A stretch of 15,870 nucleotides of DNA from an uncultured Bacteroidales bacterium (GTDB taxonomy: Bacteria; Bacteroidota; Bacteroidia; Bacteroidales; F082). The stretch covers positions 1 through 15,870 of the forward strand of contig CALFIT010000270.1 in the NCBI GenBank assembly GCA_937877465.1, in the 5' to 3' direction. The translations under genes and the position numbers were made by a program. Within the stretch, counting starts at the first letter, position 1; every line of letters begins with the position of its first letter. The notes below the pieces were generated by a model that was not told the origin of the DNA, ran no database searches, and saw nothing but the letters and a program-made list of their open reading frames with translations. Positions 1 through 7,714 of this stretch are shown one piece after another.

Positions 1-48
1 GCTTGCATGGCATGCAAGAGGTCATCGGTTCGACTCCGTTATGCTCCA
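1..48 (+). tRNA. tRNA-Ala (anticodon GGC), 5' end outside the window
   Basis: The fragment begins at about tRNA position 26. The anticodon stem is CTTGC (2-6) with GCAAG (14-18) around the loop ATGGCAT, so the anticodon at 9-11 is GGC, reading alanine GCC codons. A five-base variable loop (19-23) and a T arm with loop TTCGACT (29-35) follow. The 3' acceptor strand ATGCTCC (41-47) has T at tRNA position 70, which fits the G3-U70 identity pair of tRNA-Ala, although the G3 side is not visible. The discriminator is A48 and CCA is not encoded. The T stem ATCGG/CCGTT has a T-T mismatch at 25/39. Identity is secure from the anticodon; the 5' half cannot be checked. Confidence 0.93.
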
Positions 49-54
49 CAAAAC

Positions 55-84
55 AAAAAGCCTCACTTGTCGGTGGGGCTTTTT
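55..84. terminator. Bidirectional intrinsic terminator between the tRNA and the protease gene
   Basis: A 12-bp stem (55-66 with 73-84, one T-G wobble) encloses a six-base loop. One flank is A-rich and the other T-rich, so it can end transcription from both sides: the plus-strand tRNA and the minus-strand protease block. The stop codon of the protease gene (63-65) lies inside the left arm. Confidence 0.85.
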
Positions 85-1673
85 GTTTTCAGCTCTTCCA
101 ATGCCCGTTGCAGCACCTCGTCCATCGGGGCGTAGATGGGATAGAAGCCCTCGTCGTCGAAGAGGTTGCGGGCGATGTAGGCCTTCAGCAGGATGTCGGC
201 CTCGCGGCGTGCCACCTGCCGCTGCTCGTCGGTGCCCGTGATGCCTTTCTCCTCGGCTATCTTCACCAATTCGGCGAACATGGCGTCGCTAACGGCAAAG
301 CCTTGGTCGAAGGCCGCCACGGTCTTGTAGGCCTGCAACTGCTTGCGATGGCGGTCGGTGTAGTCGAAGGCATACTGATACAGCAGACCCTTGTTGACGA
401 TGCGGTTGAAGTAGTATTCCGTGCTGTCGTCGACGAGCGGCACATAGATGTCGGGCATGATGCCGCCACCGCCATAGACGACCTTGCCTTGGGGTGTGGT
501 GAATTTCAGCGAGTCGTCGAAATGGATGCTGTCTTCGCTGAAAAGCTCGCCGTTTTCGTAGCGGTCGTAAGATTCGAGCAAGTACTCCTCCTTGTTGTCG
601 CCGTAGGGTTTCTGGATACAACGTCCCGTGGGCGTGTAGTAGCGTGCCACGGTGAGGCGGATGGCGGAGTTGTCGCTGAGCATGATCTGCTCTTGCACCA
701 ATCCCTTGCCAAACGAGCGTCTTCCGATGATGGTGCCGCGGTCGTTGTCCTGTAAGGCTCCGGCCACGATTTCGCTCGCGCTTGCCGACTCGCCGTCGAT
801 GAGCACCACGACGGGCATGTCTTCCAGCATACCGCGACGGCGGGCTTTCATGTATTGGCGCGGACGGTTGCGGCCTTCGGTGTAGACGATGAGACTGCCC
901 TTGGGCAGAAACTCGTCGGCAATGTCGACGGCAGCATTGAGATAGCCTCCCGTGTTGCCGCGCAGGTCGAAAACGAGCTGTTCCATGCCCTCGGCTTGCA
1001 GCTTGCTGACGCCTTTCTTGAACTCGGAGGCGGTGGTGGCCGAAAACTTGCTGAGTTTCAGGTAGCCCGTCTTCTCGTCGATCATATAGGCGATGTCGAC
1101 GCTATAGGTCGGGATGGCCGCACGGGTGATGGTGTAGTCGAGCAGGCCTTCAACGCCACGGCGCAGCACTTGCACACGCACCTTGGTGCCTTTGGGTCCT
1201 TTCAGCTTGTGCATCACGTCATCGTTGGTGAGCTTCACGCCCGCCGCCAAGGTGTCGTCGACGTAGATGATACGGTCGCCAGCCATCAAGCCCACCTTCT
1301 CCGAAGGGCCGCCTTTGATGACACTCACGATCGCGATGGTGTCTTTCTCCAATCGAAACTGCACCCCGATGCCGTCGAAGCTGCCCAAGAGCGGGTCGTT
1401 CACCTCGTTGAAGTCGTCGAGCGAGACATACGCGCTGTGTGGGTCGAGTTCTTCCATCATGGCGGCGATGGCCTCGTCCTGCAACTTATAGGTGTCAGGC
1501 TCGTCGACATAGTTGTTGCCGACATACCACATCACCTCGTCGAACTTGGTGCCGCCTTCGACGGCGACCTTCTGCTGCGAGAGTCGCGCTCCTTTATTAA
1601 TTAATAGCCCAGCGAAAAGTCCTGCCGCCATCAGCAGCACCACCACGAGCATTCTTGTCCTGTTGTTGTCCAT
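63..1673 (-). CDS. ctpA: S41 family carboxy-terminal processing protease (CtpA/Prc type)
   Basis: 536 aa. An N-terminal hydrophobic segment (about residues 8-26) should act as a signal anchor and place the enzyme in the periplasm. A PDZ domain follows (about 98-185, with the GIGVQF carboxylate-binding region near 101-106), then the S41 protease domain (about 200-360). The catalytic dyad is visible: Ser298 in GESASASEIVAGAL and Lys323 in RSFGKGLVQ, with Gln327 four residues on, matching the Ser-Lys spacing of 25 in E. coli Prc. A C-terminal region of about 170 aa follows. S41 proteases trim or degrade periplasmic proteins from the C terminus; the substrate here cannot be told. It starts 19 bp after the fabD stop and is probably co-transcribed with it. 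It ends in the shared terminator. Confidence 0.93.
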   Translation of the reverse strand: MDNNRTRMLVVVLLMAAGLFAGLLINKGARLSQQKVAVEGGTKFDEVMWYVGNNYVDEPDTYKLQDEAIAAMMEELDPHSAYVSLDDFNEVNDPLLGSFDGIGVQFRLEKDTIAIVSVIKGGPSEKVGLMAGDRIIYVDDTLAAGVKLTNDDVMHKLKGPKGTKVRVQVLRRGVEGLLDYTITRAAIPTYSVDIAYMIDEKTGYLKLSKFSATTASEFKKGVSKLQAEGMEQLVFDLRGNTGGYLNAAVDIADEFLPKGSLIVYTEGRNRPRQYMKARRRGMLEDMPVVVLIDGESASASEIVAGALQDNDRGTIIGRRSFGKGLVQEQIMLSDNSAIRLTVARYYTPTGRCIQKPYGDNKEEYLLESYDRYENGELFSEDSIHFDDSLKFTTPQGKVVYGGGGIMPDIYVPLVDDSTEYYFNRIVNKGLLYQYAFDYTDRHRKQLQAYKTVAAFDQGFAVSDAMFAELVKIAEEKGITGTDEQRQVARREADILLKAYIARNLFDDEGFYPIYAPMDEVLQRALEELKTKSPTDK

Positions 1674-1692
1674 GGCTCACAAAGTCGGAAGG

Positions 1693-2577
1693 TCACACGG
1701 CGGCACTCGACAGTTCGAGGCTGCGGTCCATCTTGCGGAACAAGCCCTGCAAGACCGTTCCGGGGCCCACCTCTATGACCGTGCGCACGCCGTTGGCTAA
1801 GATATTGCTCATGGTCTGCGTCCACAGCACGGGCGAAGTCAGTTGGGCGATGAGGTTCTTCTTGATGATCTCAGGGTCGTTGACCGACTGTCCGGTGACG
1901 TTCTGGTAGATTGGGCAGATGCCTTGGTTGAAGGTCGTCTCCTTGATGGCCTCGGCCAACTCGACGCGGGCCGGTTCCATCAGCGGGCTATGGAAAGCAC
2001 CGCCCACACTCAGCGGCACCACGCGCTTGGCACCGGCTTCCTTCAGCTTCTCGGAAGCGGCAGCCACGCCCTCCACCGAGCCTGAAATCACCAATTGACC
2101 AGGGCAGTTGTAGTTGGCCGGGACGACCACGGCATCCTTAATCGAGGCACAAACGCTCTCGATGGCCGCGTCCTCCATGCCGACGACGGCAGCCATCGTG
2201 CCGGGCTGGGCTTCGCAAGCCTTCTGCATGGCCATGGCACGTTTGCTCACAAGGCGCAGGCCGTCTTCAAACGTCAGCACCTTGTTGGCGACTAAGGCCG
2301 AAAACTCGCCCAAGGAATGACCCGCCACCATCGTGGGGTCGAAGTCCTCCAACATCGAGGCCAAGATGACCGAATGCAGGAAAATGGCTGGCTGCGTCAC
2401 CTTGGTTTGACGCAAGTCCTCGTCAGTACCTTCAAACATGACATCAGTGATCTTGAATTTCAGGATGCTGTTGGCCTTCTTGAACATATCCTTGGCCTTG
2501 GAAAAATGGTCATACAAGTCTTTGCCCATCCCGACGAATTGGGCGCCTTGACCGGGGAAAACATACGCTTTGATCAT
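1693..2577 (-). CDS. fabD: Malonyl-CoA:ACP transacylase
   Basis: 294 aa, close to the usual FabD length. The enzyme moves malonyl groups from CoA to acyl carrier protein, supplying type II fatty-acid synthesis in the cytoplasm. The family hallmarks are present: the N-terminal FPGQGAQ motif (8-14), the nucleophile elbow GHSLGEFSALV with Ser88, the carboxylate-binding Arg113, and His196 in the GAFHSPLM motif, completing the Ser-His pair. The start ATG is 55 bp downstream of folE, with a heptad repeat array filling most of that gap. No other fatty-acid gene is adjacent, so this is not a classical fab cluster. Confidence 0.97.
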   Translation of the reverse strand: MIKAYVFPGQGAQFVGMGKDLYDHFSKAKDMFKKANSILKFKITDVMFEGTDEDLRQTKVTQPAIFLHSVILASMLEDFDPTMVAGHSLGEFSALVANKVLTFEDGLRLVSKRAMAMQKACEAQPGTMAAVVGMEDAAIESVCASIKDAVVVPANYNCPGQLVISGSVEGVAAASEKLKEAGAKRVVPLSVGGAFHSPLMEPARVELAEAIKETTFNQGICPIYQNVTGQSVNDPEIIKKNLIAQLTSPVLWTQTMSNILANGVRTVIEVGPGTVLQGLFRKMDRSLELSSAAV

Positions 2578-2582
2578 TATGG

Positions 2583-2624
2583 TTTAAGATTTAAGATTTA
2601 AGATTTGAAATTCAAAATTTAAGA
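2583..2624. repeat. Heptad repeat array (TTTAAGA units) upstream of fabD
   Basis: Three perfect tandem copies of TTTAAGA (2583-2603) are followed by TTTGAAA, a near-palindromic centre TTTGAAATTCAAA (2604-2616) and another TTTAAGA (2618-2624). The array ends five bases before the fabD start codon, so it supplies the whole translation-initiation region of fabD. It shares 7-nt periodicity, a palindromic centre and position relative to a start codon with the arrays near udk and cvpA. Confidence 0.8.
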
Positions 2625-2632
2625 TTATGGGG

Positions 2633-3253
2633 TTAGTGTAAGTTACTGCCAATCAGTTGGAAAAACTCGGCGCGTGTCGTCTCGCGCTCGAATGCGCCGA
2701 TGAAGTCGCTCGTCGTAGTCACCGCGCTCTGCTTCTGCACGCCACGCATCGACATGCACAAATGCCGTGCCTCGATGACGACGGCCACGCCCAAAGGATG
2801 CAAGGCCTCGTTGATGGCGTCCTTGATTTGGGTGGTGAGGCGTTCCTGCACCTGGAGGCGGCGCGAGAAGGCTTCCACCACGCGGGCAATCTTGCTCAGC
2901 CCCGTGATGTAGCCATTGGGGATGTAGCCCACATGCGCCTTCCCGACGAAGGGAATCAGGTGATGCTCGCACAAGGAATAGACCTCTATGTCCTTGACGA
3001 TGACCATCTGGCGGTAGTCCTCCTTGAACTTGGCCGACAGCAGGATCTCCATCGGGTCAAGCTGGTAGCCGTGGGTAAGAAACTGCATCGACCGAGCCAT
3101 GCGCAAAGGGGTCTTCTGAAGGCCTTCGCGATGAGGGTCTTCGCCCAAAAGCTCCAGGATGGCCGCATAGTGCTCCTGAAGTTGGTTCAGCTTTTCGGTG
3201 TCATATTGCTCGATGGCTTCGTAGCCGAAACGCTTCCTAAGCTTTTCGTCCAT
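2633..3253 (-). CDS. folE: GTP cyclohydrolase I
   Basis: 206 aa from the chosen ATG. The enzyme converts GTP to 7,8-dihydroneopterin triphosphate, the first step of folate and queuosine precursor synthesis. The zinc ligands of the family are visible: Cys95 and His98 in the SLCEHHLIPF motif, and Cys166 in RHLCMSMRG. The core run of GYIPNG, KIARVVEAFSRRLQVQERLT and the C-terminal region is typical of type IA enzymes. A longer frame begins 57 bp upstream at 3310, but it would overlap the bactofilin gene. The ATG at 3251-3253 lies 2 bp after the bactofilin stop and begins the conserved part, so it is preferred. Part of the minus-strand block. Confidence 0.96.
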   Translation of the reverse strand: MDEKLRKRFGYEAIEQYDTEKLNQLQEHYAAILELLGEDPHREGLQKTPLRMARSMQFLTHGYQLDPMEILLSAKFKEDYRQMVIVKDIEVYSLCEHHLIPFVGKAHVGYIPNGYITGLSKIARVVEAFSRRLQVQERLTTQIKDAINEALHPLGVAVVIEARHLCMSMRGVQKQSAVTTTSDFIGAFERETTRAEFFQLIGSNLH

Positions 3254-3255
3254 CG

Positions 3256-3624
3256 TCAGCTGATTTTTTGCTTTGGCATAGCCACCGTCGACTGCTGCCC
3301 CATGACGCACTTGCCCGTGAACTGGGCGCCCACTTCAATGAGGAGTTGCTTGGTGTTCAGGTCGACTTCCACCTTCGAGGTAGCCTTCAAGGCGGTCAGT
3401 TCTTCCGTATTGATGTTTCCTTTCACGACGCCAGCGACCTCAGCTTGCTTGCAGGTCAGGTCGCCTTCCATGATGCCGGTTTGGCCGATCACGACCTTGC
3501 CGTTCGATTTCAGCGAACCGATGAGGTGCCCGTCGATGCGGATGTCGCCGTTCGACTCGATGTCGCCCTTGATGGTGGTGCCGTTGCCGATAAGATTGCG
3601 TGCAGGTGATTCCATAATAGCCAT
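3256..3624 (-). CDS. Bactofilin family polymer-forming cytoskeletal protein
   Basis: 122 aa, typical for a small bactofilin (DUF583). The sequence is built of short beta-turn repeats with regularly spaced glycines: GNGTTIKGDIESNGDIRIDG (13-32), then IGSLKSNGKVVIGQTGIMEG, and so on. This is the signature of the right-handed beta-helix that polymerises without nucleotide. Bactofilins form membrane-associated scaffolds involved in cell shape and wall or envelope organisation. No membrane segment is present. Met1 (11 bp after the sprE stop) or Met4 could be the real start. It sits between sprE and folE with gaps of 11 and 2 bp, strongly suggesting co-transcription. Confidence 0.9.
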   Translation of the reverse strand: MAIMESPARNLIGNGTTIKGDIESNGDIRIDGHLIGSLKSNGKVVIGQTGIMEGDLTCKQAEVAGVVKGNINTEELTALKATSKVEVDLNTKQLLIEVGAQFTGKCVMGQQSTVAMPKQKIS

Positions 3625-3635
3625 TGTTTAGTGTT

Positions 3636-6308
3636 TTATTTGTTGGATTCGATGAATTGTATGTATTCGTCCAAGTCTTTGGACTGGTAGAAGACGGGGT
3701 AGTTCTTGCCTGAGATGGGATGGATGCTGTATTTCGTCGCGTCGATGCCGCCAAAGACATAATCCGTGAGGGAAATCGACGAGATGTAGTCGGCGGCCTG
3801 CTTCTCGCTCGCGAAGTTGCCGATGGTGACCAAGGTGCGCTCGTCGTCGAGTTGCACGCTCTTGATGTTGAACGACCGCGTGCGATGCTCCCGCTTGTTG
3901 AAGTCGCTGAGGCGCACCTTCAGCGGTTCGACGCGCACCGTCCTCGTGTCGCACACCACCATGACGAAATGCTCGGTGTTGGGCTCGTAGACATAAGGCG
4001 AGGCCTTTCTCACCTCCGGTTCTTCGCCACCCGCTCCGTCGATGTTGTCGAGCACGATGCCGAGATGGTATTCCTCGTTGATGTCTTCCAAAACGCGGCG
4101 AGCGTAAGGCGTGATGCTGCTGCGGGGATAGGTACGCACAAGGTCGTAGAGCGCAAACGCCATCGTGTCGATGGAAACCAGTCGGCCTTGGGCGACGGCG
4201 TGGAGGAACGCGAAGCGCGGCATGAAGGCCGTGTCCGACTCGTAGAGGTGCATGGCGCGTTCGGTGTTCATCTTCACGCGATAGAACTGGCCTTGCTCGA
4301 AAGCCTCGTAGGTCTTGGCATAGAAGTCGGAGGCCTCGCGCTCTTGGGCTTGCAACTTTTCGAAATAGGTCGGGTCGTTGATGAACTCGGCATAGCTCGA
4401 AGTGGGGTATTTGTCAAAGATCTTGCCTTTGTAGACCAAAGATTGCTCCTCGTTCCCAAGGTCCTTGTTCATCTTGTAGAGCGCGTACCATGTGGGCAGT
4501 TCCTTTTCGTGGCCCGGATAGCGCGTATCCAATTGCTCATACGACTCGATGGAGCGCGGCAGGTCGGAGAGGCGGTCCATATAAAGGAAGCCGAGATGAT
4601 AAAGCCCGTCGGCGATGAGCGAGTCGGCCACTTCTTTCTGCTCCATGCTGAAGGGCAGGTCTTGCAGGTAGTAGCCACGGTCGTGGGGCGTATAGGAGGC
4701 GTTGAGCGAGTCCTGCTTGGCCTTGGCGTTCTTGGCCTCGGTGAGGGCCTCGTCGCCGCCGCCGTCGTCCGACAAGGCAGCGTTCATGCTTTGCTTGTCG
4801 CTGATGCGCCAGTTGTCCTCGTTCCTTCGCATGCCCCATTTGCGGGTGAACTCGGTTACGCCGCGCGAGACCGAGGTGGGATTGTAGAAATACCACGACG
4901 CGCCAGTGGTAGAGGTCGGCTCGGAGGTGCTCTGCGTGTTGACGTCGCCCACAGTGGAGCCCAACAACGCCAATTGCTCCTCATATTCGCGTTGGGCCTT
5001 TTCCAATTCCTCTTGCTCGATGACTTGTGCGATAATCCTGTCAATCAACATATTGCGCGAAACGGAGTCCATAGCCGCCACGCGGAGCAGGCTGTCTTGG
5101 TCGCGGACCACGGTGGCATACATCACCAACTCGTTGAGGGTCTGCGAGATGTTAAGGATGCTGTCGTAGCCTTCCGTTTCGCGGGTCATGCTGCTGACGG
5201 CGGTGTCGTAGTAGGCTTGGGCCAACTCATACTCGTTGCGGTCGAAAAACATGGAAGCGACTTTGAGCGACGACTGTGCCCTTTGGATTTGGTTGTCCTT
5301 GTAGGCTTCCACCGACTTGCGCAGATACCTGATGGCTTTGCTTTCGTCGCCTTCGCGGAGGGCCAATTCGGCCATGGCGTAATAGATGCGGTCGCGGTAG
5401 TCCTCGTTGTTGGAGTCGCGCAGCATCTTGTTCATCATCTTGTAAAGCTCGGCGGCGTTGTCGGCGGTGCCCAACTTGGCGAGGTTCATCCTCGACTCAA
5501 AGGTCATCTCGTATTCGGGGTTGCGTTTGATGACTTTCTTGAACTGCGCCGTGGCGCGGTCGGTGTCGCCTTGCTGCATGTAGATCTGCCCTAAGATGAA
5601 CATGGCGCGGGTGCGCAGGTCGCGGTCGTTGTTGAGCACGATGCCGCTTTTCAGATAAGGCACGGCCTTGCCGTAGTCCTTCACGGCGATGTAATAGTCG
5701 GCGATGGTGAAGTCGACGTTGCGCATCAGCTCCTTGGGTGGTTTGCTCAGCCCTGCCGACTTGGCCTGCAACTGCTCGATCATGGCCACGGCCTTGGGGT
5801 ATTCCTCGGTCTGGATGTAGGTCTTGACGAGCCACATATTGGCCACAAGAGCGATGTCGTTGTAGTTGTATTCGGTGGCCACAAAGTCGAAGGTACGCTT
5901 GGCCGGGACGTAGTCGTGCTTGTAGAAATGCGCCTTGCCCATGACGAGATAGGCGTCGTCGATCCATTTCACGCGCTCGCGGCTGCCGAACTTCATCGAG
6001 TGTTTCTGGACGCAGATGGAGGTCTTCTCCAAGGCGCGGTCCATCGTCGAGTTCAACGCCATGCCGTTCTGCTGGGTGCCGTAGTTGTAGACGCGCAGCA
6101 CCTTCGAATAGTCGTCCTTCACCGTGCCACTAAGCTGCTTGCTGCCTTCCTTGAGGCTTGCCTCGCCGTTGAAATAGACGTTGTAATGGCTTGTGAGGTT
6201 ATGGTACATGCGGCGCGTGATGGTGTTCTTCTTGGTCGAGCAGCCGTTCAGGAGCAGCAGCCCGATGATACAGCCCGTCGCCACAAATATATTGGTTCTC
6301 TTATGCAC
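3636..6308 (-). CDS. sprE: SprE/PorW-type lipoprotein of the type IX secretion system
   Basis: 890 aa. The N terminus is a lipoprotein signal (KR, hydrophobic stretch, LLNGC with lipidated Cys23). TPR-like helical repeats cover about 60-410, a predicted coiled coil 425-447, then a Ser/Thr-rich linker. A conserved block WYFYNP (472-477) with WGMRRNEDNW (491-500) is what I recognise as characteristic of SprE/PorW. More helical repeats follow, then a C-terminal domain of about 110 aa. In Flavobacterium johnsoniae and Porphyromonas gingivalis this protein is required for T9SS secretion, and in the former also for gliding. The first codon is GTG (6306-6308); no ATG fits the signal peptide. It lies 66 bp after the kinase-like gene. 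Very long plus-strand frames across it are shadows. Confidence 0.9.
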   Translation of the reverse strand: MHKRTNIFVATGCIIGLLLLNGCSTKKNTITRRMYHNLTSHYNVYFNGEASLKEGSKQLSGTVKDDYSKVLRVYNYGTQQNGMALNSTMDRALEKTSICVQKHSMKFGSRERVKWIDDAYLVMGKAHFYKHDYVPAKRTFDFVATEYNYNDIALVANMWLVKTYIQTEEYPKAVAMIEQLQAKSAGLSKPPKELMRNVDFTIADYYIAVKDYGKAVPYLKSGIVLNNDRDLRTRAMFILGQIYMQQGDTDRATAQFKKVIKRNPEYEMTFESRMNLAKLGTADNAAELYKMMNKMLRDSNNEDYRDRIYYAMAELALREGDESKAIRYLRKSVEAYKDNQIQRAQSSLKVASMFFDRNEYELAQAYYDTAVSSMTRETEGYDSILNISQTLNELVMYATVVRDQDSLLRVAAMDSVSRNMLIDRIIAQVIEQEELEKAQREYEEQLALLGSTVGDVNTQSTSEPTSTTGASWYFYNPTSVSRGVTEFTRKWGMRRNEDNWRISDKQSMNAALSDDGGGDEALTEAKNAKAKQDSLNASYTPHDRGYYLQDLPFSMEQKEVADSLIADGLYHLGFLYMDRLSDLPRSIESYEQLDTRYPGHEKELPTWYALYKMNKDLGNEEQSLVYKGKIFDKYPTSSYAEFINDPTYFEKLQAQEREASDFYAKTYEAFEQGQFYRVKMNTERAMHLYESDTAFMPRFAFLHAVAQGRLVSIDTMAFALYDLVRTYPRSSITPYARRVLEDINEEYHLGIVLDNIDGAGGEEPEVRKASPYVYEPNTEHFVMVVCDTRTVRVEPLKVRLSDFNKREHRTRSFNIKSVQLDDERTLVTIGNFASEKQAADYISSISLTDYVFGGIDATKYSIHPISGKNYPVFYQSKDLDEYIQFIESNK

Positions 6309-6374
6309 TTTTGTCGTCGTTTATGAAACTATAACTCCAATTTGGCCCGAATATTACAGGCTCCGAAAGAAATG

Positions 6375-7571
6375 TCAGTTGTGGTGTTCAAACCATTTGC
6401 GGGCCTCGTTGAGCAGCTCGGTCTCGGTCGGTTCCACCAAAGCCGTGCGCATGGCCACGGCTGTGCTGTCGTTGGTCGACTTGAACTCGTTGAGCAACAG
6501 CTGGTCGAAGTCGGCCTGACGGTGTTCGATGATGCTGGCGCCTTGGCTCCTGACGGCTTGCATGGCTTGGGCCTTGTATTCGTCGAGAGCGAGGTATTGC
6601 ACTAATCCGCCCACTATCCGCAGGCTGTCTTCCGACCAATCCACCTCGATGGGTTCCGAAAGCGACGTCAGCGCATACTTCTCGCAAAGCTGCTCTTGCT
6701 CGCTCTCGATCTTCCTCACCTCGCGTTCAAACTCTAAGGCGCGTCGCTCGGCGCGTTCCTTCTCCACGTTGGCCTTGATTTTCGGCACATAGAGCAACGC
6801 CAAGCCCACCAACACTATTGCCACGACTGCGATGATGATGGTCTTCACGACGGGATGTCCTTTCGTGATGGCCAAGCGCACCTCGCTGATGCTGTCGTAA
6901 CGCTGTTCCTTCGAGAACTGTGTGCAGTGGGTGGCCGCGCTGTGGAACTGCTTCGAGATGTTGCGTTGCCCGATGAACTCCATGATCTTGCCGATGGAAT
7001 AGACGTCGGCACGCGAGTCGTAGTCCTCACCCTTGATGATTTCGGGGGCCACAAACTCCATCTCCTTGATGAGCAGTTCGCGGTCGGCGTCCTGCTTGGT
7101 CTCGGGCACGCCGATGTCGATGAGCTTCACATGGAGGTCGCTGGCGGTCACCATGATGTTTTCGGGGTTCAGGTTGCAGTGTACAAGCCCGTTGCGATGC
7201 AGGTAATACAAGCCGTCGCACACCTCGGTAAGGATGTTCTTCACCTGTTTCTCGGAGAGCGTGCCTACACGCACATGCTCGGCCAACGACTTGCCGTCGA
7301 CATATTCGAAAACGATGCAGTCGCCGAGCCCTTCAATCTTCACGAAGTCGAGGGCCTTGCGGATGTATTTATTGTCGAGCATGGAGGTGGTCTCATATTC
7401 CTGACGCAGCAAGGCGATGCAAGCGGCGTCGTGCGCATATTCTTCCTTCAAAGCCTTGACAATGACTTTCTTGCCATTGGCGTTAGCCGTATAAATCCGG
7501 CTGTTACCATAGCGTGAGGTATACAACAAACGGAGGTTGGTGTAGTCTGTAGAAAAGTTGTTTTCAGTCAT
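6375..7571 (-). CDS. Membrane-anchored serine/threonine kinase-like protein, probable pseudokinase
   Basis: 398 aa. Residues 10-235 form a eukaryotic-type protein kinase fold: Lys39 of the VAIK-type motif (VIVKAL), a candidate helix-C Glu58, D152-I-G in the DFG position, APE at 175-177 and DVYSIG at 189-194. The catalytic loop, normally HRDLKPEN, reads HCNLNPEN (131-138), so the catalytic base Asp is Asn133 and the catalytic Lys is Asn135. The glycine-rich loop is also degenerate (SRYGNSRIY). Loss of both catalytic-loop residues suggests little or no phosphotransfer. One membrane segment (about 243-262) is followed by a charged coiled coil (266-298) and a C-terminal domain of about 100 aa, presumably periplasmic. 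It is the first gene of the block leading into sprE, so a regulatory or scaffold role in the envelope is possible but unproven. Confidence 0.85.
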   Translation of the reverse strand: MTENNFSTDYTNLRLLYTSRYGNSRIYTANANGKKVIVKALKEEYAHDAACIALLRQEYETTSMLDNKYIRKALDFVKIEGLGDCIVFEYVDGKSLAEHVRVGTLSEKQVKNILTEVCDGLYYLHRNGLVHCNLNPENIMVTASDLHVKLIDIGVPETKQDADRELLIKEMEFVAPEIIKGEDYDSRADVYSIGKIMEFIGQRNISKQFHSAATHCTQFSKEQRYDSISEVRLAITKGHPVVKTIIIAVVAIVLVGLALLYVPKIKANVEKERAERRALEFEREVRKIESEQEQLCEKYALTSLSEPIEVDWSEDSLRIVGGLVQYLALDEYKAQAMQAVRSQGASIIEHRQADFDQLLLNEFKSTNDSTAVAMRTALVEPTETELLNEARKWFEHHN

Positions 7572-7640
7572 TTCTTCATCATGTATTTAACAGCGTTGGA
7601 ACCACAAATTCGGCTCAAAACCAATCTTGCGATTTGGGTG

Positions 7641-7674
7641 CAAATATAGTTCATTTTTCCGAATAAAAGCCAAA
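7641..7674 (-). promoter_or_regulatory. Bacteroidota-type promoter for the kinase-like gene and downstream block
   Basis: Read on the minus strand, a -7 element TATATTTG (7641-7648) matches TAnnTTTG, and a TTTG at 7671-7674 can serve as the -33 element with a 22-nt spacer, slightly long. Transcription would begin near 7634, about 60 nt before the start codon. The element is embedded in the inverted repeat at 7656-7687. Confidence 0.6.
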
Positions 7675-7687
7675 ACTTATTCGGAAA
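7656..7687. promoter_or_regulatory. Perfect 11-bp inverted repeat over the promoter, candidate operator
   Basis: TTTCCGAATAA (7656-7666) is repeated perfectly inverted as TTATTCGGAAA (7677-7687) around a 10-nt spacer that contains the putative -33 element. It is 28 bp beyond the udk stop. It could be an operator site or a weak udk terminator, but no clear T tract follows it in the udk direction, so an operator is favoured. Confidence 0.45.
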
Positions 7688-7714
7688 GTGTATTTTTGCC
7701 AAAAAAGAACGGGG

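Noticed and set aside
3254..3310. Upstream extension of folE (start at 3310)
   Set aside because: It would overlap the bactofilin C terminus, and the added residues do not resemble FolE; the ATG at 3253 fits spacing and length.
3720..5594. Plus-strand open frame of 624 codons across sprE
   Set aside because: It is antisense to a well-supported gene, with low-complexity Val/Ala/Arg/His-rich protein and no recognisable domain. Long antisense frames are common opposite GC-rich genes.
7691..7698. Plus-strand TATTTTTG resembling a promoter -7 element
   Set aside because: It points into the antisense strand of udk with no gene to drive, and such AT-rich matches arise by chance.
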